DNA from: Alphaproteobacteria bacterium
Lineage (GTDB): Bacteria > Pseudomonadota > Alphaproteobacteria > Sphingomonadales > Emcibacteraceae
Reading direction: 5' to 3'
NCBI GenBank assembly: GCA_013152615.1
Contig: JAADGA010000133.1
Location: forward strand, 1-5,064
Length of the DNA: 5,064 nucleotides
The translations under genes were made by a program, and so were the position numbers. The notes below the pieces were generated by a model. It worked only from the letters and a program-made list of their open reading frames with translations. It was not told the DNA's origin and did not search any database. Below are positions 1 to 5,064 of this stretch, in pieces; the first letter of the stretch is position 1; every line of letters begins with the position of its first letter.

Positions 1-54
1 GGTGGCACCGTTTTCAACCTCTACTTCAATTCCGTCGATGCTAAGCGTTGGCAT
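1..54 (-). CDS. nuoG: NADH-quinone oxidoreductase subunit G, N-terminal fragment
   Basis: This is the first 18 codons of the large iron-sulfur subunit of complex I, cut by the left edge of the window. The fragment reads MPTLSIDGIEVEVENGAT, which matches the opening beta-hairpin of the N-terminal plant-ferredoxin-like [2Fe-2S] domain of NuoG/75 kDa proteins. The cluster-binding cysteines would lie beyond the edge. The ATG at 54-52 is preceded by GTGGAG at 68-63, with GGAG 8 nt from the start codon. It follows nuoF by 27 nt, the expected place in a nuoABCDEFG order. In the family, NuoG carries electrons from the FMN subunit through several clusters toward NuoB. Identity rests on the short sequence together with the gene order; no other candidate fits. 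Confidence 0.88.
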   Translation of the reverse strand, partial: MPTLSIDGIEVEVENGAT

Positions 55-81
55 TATTCAAACTCCACACTTTTCAATTTT

Positions 82-1365
82 TCAGGCCGCATTACGGCTT
101 TTTTTATGGTCCAGAATACGGCGTTCCACTTCGGGCCGGAAATGTCGCAGCAGGCCCTGAATCGGCCATGCCGCCGCGTCTCCGAGCGCACAAATGGTAT
201 GCCCCTCAACTTTTTTGGTCACATCAAGCAACATGTCAATTTCGGCTATTTCCGCATCGCCCGTGACCAGCCGCTGCATCACCCGTGACATCCAGCCGGT
301 GCCTTCGCGGCACGGGGTGCATTGACCACAGCTCTCATGATAATAAAATTCCGACAGGCGCGCGATCGCCCGGATAATATCGGTGGACTTGTCCATCACA
401 ATGACCGCCGCCGTGCCAAGGCCGGAGCCTTCCGCCTTCAGCGCGTCATAATCCATACAGACCGTATCACAAATATTTTTCGGCAACAGATGAACCGAAG
501 ACCCCCCCGGAATTATCGCCAGAAGATTGTCCCAGCCACCGCGAACGCCACCGGCATGGGTGTCAATCAGCTCTTTGAGCGAGACCCCCATCTCCTCCTC
601 GACATTACACGGATTATTAACGTGACCCGAGATACAAAACAGCTTGGTCCCGGTGTTATTCTGTCGGCCAAGACCGGCAAACCACGCCCCGCCGCGCCGG
701 AGAATAGTGGGAGCAACCGCGATTGATTCGACATTATTCACCGTTGTCGGACAACCATAAAGCCCGACATTTGCCGGAAACGGCGGTTTCATCCGTGGCT
801 GGCCTTTTTTGCCTTCGATGCTTTCAATCAGTGCCGTTTCCTCGCCACAGATATAAGCCCCGGCACCACGATGGACATAAATATCAAATTTATAGCCAAT
901 GCCACAGGCATTATCGCCAATCAATCCGGCGGCATAGGCCTCCTGAATAGCGGTTTCCAGCACATCGGCTTCGTGGACAAATTCGCCGCGAATATAAATA
1001 TAGGCGGCACAGGCGCGCATGGCAAAACCGGCAACCAGACAGCCCTCAATCAGTTTATGAGGATCATGGCGGATAATTTCCCGGTCCTTGCAGGTCCCCG
1101 GCTCGCCCTCATCGGCATTAACCACCAGATATTGTGGCCGGCCATCGGATTCTTTGGGCATGAACGACCATTTCAGACCGGTCGGGAAACCGGCACCGCC
1201 GCGCCCGCGCAGGCCCGAAGCCTTCATCTCGCCAACGATCCAGTCGGCACCCTTTTCCAGTATTTCTTTGGTGCCGTCCCAGTCACCACGCAGCTTTGCC
1301 GCCGCGAGACCAAAACTTTGGTAGCCATAAAGATTGGTAAAAATACGATCCTTGTCTGCCAGCAT
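82..1365 (-). CDS. nuoF: NADH-quinone oxidoreductase subunit F (NADH- and FMN-binding, 51 kDa)
   Basis: This cytoplasmic subunit oxidises NADH with FMN and hands electrons to cluster N3. At 427 residues it has the full family length. Visible motifs are the glycine-rich [10 protein letters not shown] at residues 54-63 (FMN/NADH binding), NADEGEPGT at about 83-91, and [14 protein letters not shown] at 166-179. The [4Fe-4S] ligands are present: Cys346, Cys349 and Cys352 in SCGQCTPC, and Cys392 in HTICALGD. The ATG at 1365 overlaps the nuoE stop by one base (TGATG), and GGGAGGG lies 8 nt upstream inside the nuoE 3' end, so translation is probably coupled. The protein ends in a basic tail, DHKKSRNAA. 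Family knowledge places it with NuoE and NuoG in the peripheral NADH dehydrogenase module. Nothing looks damaged. The assignment is secure. Confidence 0.98.
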   Translation of the reverse strand: MLADKDRIFTNLYGYQSFGLAAAKLRGDWDGTKEILEKGADWIVGEMKASGLRGRGGAGFPTGLKWSFMPKESDGRPQYLVVNADEGEPGTCKDREIIRHDPHKLIEGCLVAGFAMRACAAYIYIRGEFVHEADVLETAIQEAYAAGLIGDNACGIGYKFDIYVHRGAGAYICGEETALIESIEGKKGQPRMKPPFPANVGLYGCPTTVNNVESIAVAPTILRRGGAWFAGLGRQNNTGTKLFCISGHVNNPCNVEEEMGVSLKELIDTHAGGVRGGWDNLLAIIPGGSSVHLLPKNICDTVCMDYDALKAEGSGLGTAAVIVMDKSTDIIRAIARLSEFYYHESCGQCTPCREGTGWMSRVMQRLVTGDAEIAEIDMLLDVTKKVEGHTICALGDAAAWPIQGLLRHFRPEVERRILDHKKSRNAA

Positions 1366-1979
1366 CAGTCCTGCCCTCCCGCAACGGCACAGAATTCCTT
1401 GAGCGTGGTCGGCCCCGACAGCGCCGCCGATTTATGACGGCCATTCTGCGGACCGGACGCCAACTGCCCACCGCTCTTGATCGCCCGGATAAATTTCCGG
1501 GTGCTGGCGGCATCGAGATCCTCGTAATATTCTTTTCTGTAGGCAATCACCGGCGCATTGACGCAGGCCCCGGCACATTCCACTTCGAGCAGGGTAAATT
1601 CACCGTCCCCGGTGGTTTCACCAAACTCTATCCCGAGCTCGGCCTTGCACGCCGCCACCACATCATCCGATCCCCGAAGCCAGCACGGGGTGGTGGTACA
1701 GACCTCAATCACATGCCGACCCACCGGTTTCAGGTTATACATGGAGTAAAAAGTCGCCACCTCCTGCACCCGGATATAAGGCATACCCAGAAAATCGGCG
1801 ACATATTCCATCACCGCCCGGGAAACCCAGCCGTTATTCTGCTCCTGCGCCCGGGTCAATAGCGGCATCACCGCACTTTGCGCCCGGTCCTTCGGGTATT
1901 TTGCCAACTGGCCCTCTACCCATTCAAGATTCTCCGGCGTAAATTCAAAATTTTCCGCATTTCTTACCCTGATGTTCAT
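1365..1979 (-). CDS. nuoE: NADH-quinone oxidoreductase subunit E ([2Fe-2S], 24 kDa)
   Basis: This thioredoxin-like [2Fe-2S] subunit binds cluster N1a next to the FMN of NuoF. The four ligands are visible as Cys94 and Cys99 (CTTTPC) and Cys135 and Cys139 (CAGAC), the spacing expected for the family. An N-terminal helical part with YVADFLGMP (about 59-67) and [11 protein letters not shown] (about 71-81) precedes the fold. At 204 residues it is longer than the roughly 166-residue E. coli protein. The extra part is a C-terminal tail from about residue 170, low in secondary-structure signal and containing GPTTL, as in many alphaproteobacterial NuoE proteins. The ATG overlaps the nuoD stop as ATGA, and a strong GGAGAGG (1993-1987) sits 7 nt upstream within nuoD. 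Confidence 0.97.
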   Translation of the reverse strand: MNIRVRNAENFEFTPENLEWVEGQLAKYPKDRAQSAVMPLLTRAQEQNNGWVSRAVMEYVADFLGMPYIRVQEVATFYSMYNLKPVGRHVIEVCTTTPCWLRGSDDVVAACKAELGIEFGETTGDGEFTLLEVECAGACVNAPVIAYRKEYYEDLDAASTRKFIRAIKSGGQLASGPQNGRHKSAALSGPTTLKEFCAVAGGQD

Positions 1980-3154
1980 CGGTCAACCTCTCCGAATACA
2001 ATATCAAATGACCCCATCAATGCCGGAATATCCGCCAGCATATGCCCGGTCGCAACATGATTCATTGCCTGCAAATGGGCATAGCCCGGCGCTCTTATCT
2101 TGCAGCGATAGGGCTTGTTGCTGCCATCCGAAACCAGATAGACACCAAATTCACCCTTGGGGGCCTCAACCGCCACATAAACCTCGCCCTCCGGCACTTT
2201 AAAGCCTTCGGTATAAAGTTTGAAATGCTGTATCAATGCCTCCATCGAGGTGGTGATCTTCGACCGCCGGGGCGGGGTGACGGTATGATCCGCCGACAGC
2301 ACATCGCCCTTGGGCATCTTCTCAATCGCCTGACGGATAATGCGCATGCTCTGATACATTTCCTCGATACGCAGGACAAAGCGGTCGTAACAATCACCGT
2401 TTTTGCCGATAACCACGTCAAAATCCATGTCGTTATAGACGTCATAAGGCTGGGCCTTACGCAAATCCCACGCGACACCGGAGCCACGCAACATCGCCCC
2501 GGTAAAGCCGAGCGCATAACATTCCTCGGCGGATACCTTGCCAATATCGACATTACGCTGCTTGAAAATACGGTTTTCGGTTACCAGCGTTTCCATGTCA
2601 TCCATCACTGCGGGGAAATGATCGCACCAGCGCAGAATGTCATCACAGAGACCCTCAGGCAGGTCCTGATGAACGCCGCCGGGGCGGAAATAATTGGCAT
2701 GAAGTCTGGCCCCGCACACCCGATCGTAAAATTCCATCAGCAGTTCGCGTTCCTCAAACCCCCACAAAATCGGCGTCAAGGCCCCGACATCCATGCCGTG
2801 AGCGGTAACATTCATGATATGATTGAGAATCCGGCCAATTTCAGCATATAACACCCGGATATATTGCCCGCGTTCCGGCACCTCCAGCCCGAGGAGCTTT
2901 TCAATGGCAAGGCAAAAAGCATGCTCCTGATTCATCGGCGAGACATAATCAAGCCGGTCGAAATAGGGAATCGCCTGAAGATATGTTTTATTTTCAATCA
3001 GCTTTTCCGTCCCCCGGTGCAACAGCCCGATATGGGGATCGGCGCGTTCAACCACCTCGCCATCCAGTTCCAGAATGAGGCGCAACACCCCGTGAGCCGC
3101 CGGATGCTGGGGGCCAAAGTTAATCGTGTAGTTTTTAATATCTACCTCAGCCAT
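1976..3154 (-). CDS. nuoD: NADH-quinone oxidoreductase subunit D (49 kDa, quinone-site subunit)
   Basis: This subunit of the connecting module forms much of the ubiquinone head-group pocket together with NuoB; it descends from the large subunit of [NiFe] hydrogenases. It is 392 residues, the usual length of an unfused NuoD. The quinone-site signature is intact: GPQHPAAHG at 14-22 holds His17 and His21, and Tyr70 lies in [10 protein letters not shown]. The 49-residue distance from His21 to Tyr70 equals that between the known His/Tyr pair of the Thermus and bovine proteins. Other family blocks are [10 protein letters not shown] (43-52), [11 protein letters not shown] (156-166) and the conserved end [13 protein letters not shown]. 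The [NiFe]-ligand cysteines of hydrogenases are absent, as expected. The ATG at 3154 has AGGAG (3168-3164) 9 nt upstream, inside nuoC. It is not fused to nuoC. Confidence 0.98.
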   Translation of the reverse strand: MAEVDIKNYTINFGPQHPAAHGVLRLILELDGEVVERADPHIGLLHRGTEKLIENKTYLQAIPYFDRLDYVSPMNQEHAFCLAIEKLLGLEVPERGQYIRVLYAEIGRILNHIMNVTAHGMDVGALTPILWGFEERELLMEFYDRVCGARLHANYFRPGGVHQDLPEGLCDDILRWCDHFPAVMDDMETLVTENRIFKQRNVDIGKVSAEECYALGFTGAMLRGSGVAWDLRKAQPYDVYNDMDFDVVIGKNGDCYDRFVLRIEEMYQSMRIIRQAIEKMPKGDVLSADHTVTPPRRSKITTSMEALIQHFKLYTEGFKVPEGEVYVAVEAPKGEFGVYLVSDGSNKPYRCKIRAPGYAHLQAMNHVATGHMLADIPALMGSFDIVFGEVDR

Positions 3155-3157
3155 ATA

Positions 3158-3793
3158 TTAACTCTCCTGCCCCTTATGTTCCGCCTCGTCACCGGTTTTT
3201 TCCTCCGGGTGAAGAATATATCCGGCCCCTTCCCAGGGACTCATGAAATCAAAATTACGAAATTCCTGCTGCAACTGAACCGGCTCGTAAACCCCCCGCC
3301 GTTCTTCCTCACTATAGCGTAGCTCGACATAGCCGCTGAGCGGGAAATCCTTTCTTTGCGGATGGCCCTGAAAACCATAATCGGTCAACAGACGCCGCAA
3401 ATCAGGATGACCGTCAAACATGACGCCATACATGTCCCATACCTCACGTTCATACCAGTTGGCGCAAGGATACACCCCGACAACCGACGGCACCGGAACC
3501 TCGTCATCGGCCTGAACCTTGATCCGAACCCGTATGTTATGCTTCAGGCTGAGCAGGTGATAGACCACATCAAACCGCAATGTACGTTCGGGGTAATCAA
3601 CCCCGCAGATATCGGTTAGCTGGACAAATTTAAAATTACCCTCGTCCCTGAGGAAGGTCAGAATAGTAACAATCTTGTCCGCACGCGCCGTTACCGTCAA
3701 CTGCCCGAAAGTAACCTCGTAATCATTGGTTTCATTTTCGAGCGCGCCAACAATAGCCTGACCCATGTCGTTGAGTGTATCCAGATTACCCAT
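3158..3793 (-). CDS. nuoC: NADH-quinone oxidoreductase subunit C (30 kDa)
   Basis: This peripheral-arm subunit has no cofactor and packs against NuoD and NuoB. The 30 kDa signature is plain: ERE at 115-117, DMYG at 120-123, [14 protein letters not shown] at about 128-141, then [10 protein letters not shown] at 143-152 (numbered from the start chosen here). The protein is 211 residues and ends in a charged hydrophilic tail, [15 protein letters not shown]. Two in-frame ATGs compete, at 3802 and 3793. The only good Shine-Dalgarno sequence, AAGGA at 3807-3803, touches the upstream ATG but is 9 nt from the downstream one, so 3793 is preferred. The longer form would add only Met-Ile-Pro. The gene starts 12 nt after nuoB and ends 3 nt before nuoD. 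Confidence 0.95.
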   Translation of the reverse strand: MGNLDTLNDMGQAIVGALENETNDYEVTFGQLTVTARADKIVTILTFLRDEGNFKFVQLTDICGVDYPERTLRFDVVYHLLSLKHNIRVRIKVQADDEVPVPSVVGVYPCANWYEREVWDMYGVMFDGHPDLRRLLTDYGFQGHPQRKDFPLSGYVELRYSEEERRGVYEPVQLQQEFRNFDFMSPWEGAGYILHPEEKTGDEAEHKGQES

Positions 3794-3802
3794 CGGTATC
3801 AT

Positions 3803-3807
3803 TCCTT
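3803..3807 (-). promoter_or_regulatory. Ribosome binding site that decides the nuoC start
   Basis: AAGGA on the minus strand overlaps the last bases of nuoB (stop TAA at 3808-3806). It directly abuts the ATG at 3802 with no spacer, which is unsuitable for initiation, but lies 9 nt from the ATG at 3793. It therefore favours the downstream start. Its overlap with the nuoB stop codon suggests re-initiation coupling between the two genes. Confidence 0.6.
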
Positions 3808-4354
3808 ATCTGTCCAGAGCCGTGGTCCGGCGAATCTTTTTCTGCAACTGAAGAATGCCATAAACCAGCGCTTCTGCTGTCGGCGGACAGCCGGGAACAT
3901 AAATATCAACCGGAACAATCCGGTCACAGCCCCGAACAACAGAATATGAATAATGATAATAGCCGCCGCCGTTGGCACAACTACCCATTGAAATCACATA
4001 GCGCGGTTCCGCCATCTGGTCATATACCTTGCGCATGGCCGGGGCCATCTTGTTGGTCAGGGTTCCAGCGACGATCATCACATCGGACTGACGCGGGGAG
4101 GCTCTGGGGGCAAATCCCATCCGTTCAACATCATAGCGCGGCATGCTGGAATGCATCATCTCGACCGCACAACAGGCGAGACCAAAGGTCATCCACCATA
4201 ACGACCCGGTACGGGCCCATGCGATGACATCATCAAGGCTGGCAACGACAAAGCCCTTGTCTGACAGGCTGTCTGACAGCGATTTGAAATAAACATCCTG
4301 ATCCGGAACCGGCAAACCACCGCCGCTGACATCTTTGGGCATATCTACTCCCAT
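3806..4354 (-). CDS. nuoB: NADH-quinone oxidoreductase subunit B (20 kDa, PSST; cluster N2)
   Basis: This subunit carries the terminal [4Fe-4S] cluster N2, which reduces ubiquinone at the NuoB/NuoD interface. All four ligands are visible: the tandem Cys61-Cys62 in [10 protein letters not shown], Cys126 in MGSCANGG and Cys156 in [10 protein letters not shown] (numbered from the start chosen here, 182 residues). The core [19 protein letters not shown] is almost the mitochondrial PSST sequence. The open frame continues upstream to a TTG at 4405, but that extension only overlaps the end of nuoA in another frame. The ATG at 4354 leaves a 4-nt gap after nuoA and gives an MGV... N-terminus like relatives. 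An ATG at 4342 with GGGAG 5 nt upstream is a credible alternative (178 residues). The N-terminal 30 residues are variable in the family. Confidence 0.96.
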   Translation of the reverse strand: MGVDMPKDVSGGGLPVPDQDVYFKSLSDSLSDKGFVVASLDDVIAWARTGSLWWMTFGLACCAVEMMHSSMPRYDVERMGFAPRASPRQSDVMIVAGTLTNKMAPAMRKVYDQMAEPRYVISMGSCANGGGYYHYSYSVVRGCDRIVPVDIYVPGCPPTAEALVYGILQLQKKIRRTTALDR

Positions 4355-4358
4355 CGCT

Positions 4359-4724
4359 TCATTCCCATTCCAGGGCTCCCTTCTTCCACTCATAGATAAA
4401 GCCAATAGTAAGTATGCCGAGGAAGATCATCATCGACACGAAACCAAACAGGCCGATTTTACCCAGTGATACCGCCCATGGAAACAGGAAGGCGACCTCC
4501 AGATCGAAAATAATAAACAGGATAGCCACCAGATAGAAGCGCACATCAAAAGGTTTGCGCGCACTCTCAAAGGCCTCAAATCCGCATTCATACGCGGACA
4601 GCTTTTCCGTATCCGGTTTCTGCTTGTTAATCATCATCGGCATGGCAATAAACATGCAGGACAAAATTATGGCTATGAAAAAGAAAATCAGAATTGGAAG
4701 ATATTCGAGCAGCATCTCAGTCAT
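4359..4724 (-). CDS. nuoA: NADH-quinone oxidoreductase subunit A (ND3-like membrane subunit)
   Basis: This small integral membrane subunit is homologous to mitochondrial ND3 and lies at the junction of the membrane arm and the quinone channel. It has 121 residues and three hydrophobic helices at about 8-31, 62-83 and 89-110. The loop after helix 1 holds YECGFE with Cys47, the counterpart of the ND3 loop cysteine that changes exposure between active and resting states in mitochondria. Helix 2 carries the conserved acidic pair Asp74 and Glu76 in [11 protein letters not shown]. The ATG at 4724 is chosen because AAGGGG (4739-4734) lies 9 nt upstream; a second ATG at 4715 is in frame but is less well spaced. 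It is the first gene of the operon, with about 340 bp of non-coding DNA in front of it. Confidence 0.97.
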   Translation of the reverse strand: MTEMLLEYLPILIFFFIAIILSCMFIAMPMMINKQKPDTEKLSAYECGFEAFESARKPFDVRFYLVAILFIIFDLEVAFLFPWAVSLGKIGLFGFVSMMIFLGILTIGFIYEWKKGALEWE

Positions 4725-4822
4725 CTGTGCTCACCCCTTCTATATAAACTACCCCGGCAAAATTCATGGAAACGCTAAATCCCTGCCTTCAGTGAAAATA
4801 CGGTCTGGCGACCCTTGGTAGC

Positions 4823-4852
4823 TTAATAGCCCGAAGTGAAGTAAAATGCCAA
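4823..4852 (-). promoter_or_regulatory. Candidate sigma70-type promoter of the nuo operon
   Basis: On the minus strand TTGGCA (4852-4847, five of six matches to the -35 consensus) is followed after 18 bp by TATTAA (4828-4823, four of six matches to the -10 consensus). Transcription would begin near 4816 and leave a leader of roughly 90 nt before nuoA. Position, orientation and the adjacent A/T tracts support it. The motif match alone is modest, and another promoter could lie elsewhere in the region or past the window edge. Confidence 0.4.
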
Positions 4853-4855
4853 TGC

Positions 4856-4875
4856 TTTTTTAGCAAAAAAAATTC
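4856..4875 (-). promoter_or_regulatory. UP-element-like A/T tracts upstream of the -35 box
   Basis: Reading the minus strand, eight T residues (4872-4865), a GCT spacer and six A residues (4861-4856) end three bases before the proposed -35 hexamer. Known UP elements bound by the RNA polymerase alpha C-terminal domain have a T-rich block followed by an A-rich block at about -60 to -38, which is where these tracts fall. The assignment depends on the promoter being right. The tracts flank a short TGCT/AGCA inverted repeat but do not look like a terminator in either direction, since no GC-rich stem precedes a T run. Confidence 0.35.
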
Positions 4876-4983
4876 AGTTGTAAAGTAATCCCGGGCCAGC
4901 CGCGCTATCCGCCAAACCATGTTTAAACCGGACCATTTCGGTCTCCTATTGCGGCGCATATTTCCGGTGGAAAAGAATAAAAA

Positions 4984-5019
4984 GCGGTGACGGCGAAAGG
5001 GGCGGTGGCGGCGAAAGGG
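4984..5019. repeat. G-rich tandem repeat, 18-bp period, two copies
   Basis: GCGGTGACGGCGAAAGGG (4984-5001) is followed directly by a second copy (5002-5019) that differs only by A to G at the seventh base. A third, diverged copy follows with one extra base: GGCGAAAGG recurs at 4993-5000, 5011-5018 and 5030-5037 with only slight differences in the flanks. The block is strongly G-rich on the plus strand, unlike the adjoining A/T-rich DNA. Confidence 0.85.
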
Positions 5020-5037
5020 GGTGGCGGTGGCGAAAGG

Positions 5038-5064
5038 AGTGGCGGGAGTGGCGGGAGTGGCGGG
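5038..5064. repeat. G-rich tandem repeat, three perfect 9-bp copies, open at window edge
   Basis: AGTGGCGGG is repeated three times without a mismatch at 5038-5046, 5047-5055 and 5056-5064, and the array is cut by the end of the window. It continues the 18-bp array to its left. GGG runs spaced by AGTGGC suggest some potential for G-quadruplex formation on the plus strand, but only three GGG runs are seen in the regular part. Its full size cannot be known from here. Confidence 0.88.

Larger units (their letters stand above)
4725..5064. other. Non-coding region upstream of the nuo operon
   Basis: These 340 bp contain no gene I can recognise on either strand. From nuoA outward they hold the nuoA ribosome binding site, a candidate promoter with an A/T-tract element (about 4823-4875), a mixed stretch with a 20-codon open frame (4874-4936, minus), and a G-rich tandem repeat to the right edge. 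No tRNA fold was found by eye, and no T-loop GGTTC motif. In several alphaproteobacteria a tRNA or the HU gene hupB precedes nuoA, but neither is visible here. Confidence 0.75.

Noticed and set aside
2042..2851. A 269-codon open frame on the plus strand, and a 188-codon one at 871-1437
   Set aside because: Both lie wholly or almost wholly antisense to nuo genes with intact family motifs. Their translations show no recognisable domain and reflect complementary codon bias; they are shadows.
1..4724. An undescribed system hidden among the nuo genes
   Set aside because: The genes are in standard order with normal lengths and all key residues, no extra gene is inserted, and gaps are at most 27 nt. 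This part is an ordinary complex I operon.
4851..4875. A/T-rich inverted repeat (T run, AGC, A run) as a rho-independent terminator
   Set aside because: The only clean stem is 4 bp (TGCT/AGCA) with no GC-rich arm, and no T run follows it on the plus strand. On the minus strand the T run precedes the stem instead of following it. An UP-like element fits better.
4725..4980. A tRNA or hupB gene upstream of nuoA, as found in some alphaproteobacteria
   Set aside because: No cloverleaf, no T-loop GGTTC motif and no HU-like protein sequence is visible in this stretch. Such genes could still lie beyond the window.
4984..5064. CRISPR array
   Set aside because: The repeats are 9 and 18 bp and directly adjacent, with no unique spacers, so this is a simple tandem repeat.

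Overview
The window holds the 5' two thirds of a bacterial NADH:ubiquinone oxidoreductase (respiratory complex I) operon, all on the minus strand. Reading from right to left it carries nuoA, nuoB, nuoC, nuoD, nuoE, nuoF and the first 18 codons of nuoG, which runs off the left edge. The genes are packed almost without gaps: 4 nt between nuoA and nuoB, 12 nt between nuoB and nuoC on the start preferred here, 3 nt between nuoC and nuoD, a 4-nt ATGA overlap for nuoD/nuoE, a 1-nt TGATG overlap for nuoE/nuoF, and 27 nt between nuoF and nuoG. This points to one polycistronic message with translational coupling.

The organism is most likely an alphaproteobacterium of moderate GC content. nuoC and nuoD are separate genes, unlike the fused nuoCD of E. 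coli. NuoB has the near-mitochondrial core typical of that class, NuoE has a C-terminal tail containing a GPTTL motif, and the gene order is the usual one. I cannot place it to family from sequence alone; the moderate GC would fit lineages such as Kordiimonadales or Emcibacterales, but that is a guess.

Layout: bases 1-54 are the nuoG start; 82-1365 nuoF (NADH/FMN subunit); 1365-1979 nuoE ([2Fe-2S] subunit); 1976-3154 nuoD (49 kDa, quinone-site subunit); 3158-3793 nuoC (30 kDa subunit); 3806-4354 nuoB (N2 cluster subunit); 4359-4724 nuoA (membrane subunit). NuoE, NuoF and NuoG form the NADH-oxidising module. NuoB, NuoC and NuoD form the connecting module that passes electrons to quinone. NuoA is one of the membrane subunits at the quinone/membrane interface. 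All catalytic and cluster-binding residues that can be checked are present, so the encoded part looks fully functional.

Bases 4725-5064 have no recognisable gene. They hold the likely operon promoter (a sigma70-like pair with an A/T-tract UP-like element) and, at the right edge, a G-rich tandem repeat with periods of 18 and 9 bp that runs out of the window. No tRNA, transposase, CRISPR or defence gene is visible. I see no undescribed system here. The points worth a second look are the repeat, the upstream control region with two short open frames, and the start sites of nuoB and nuoC.
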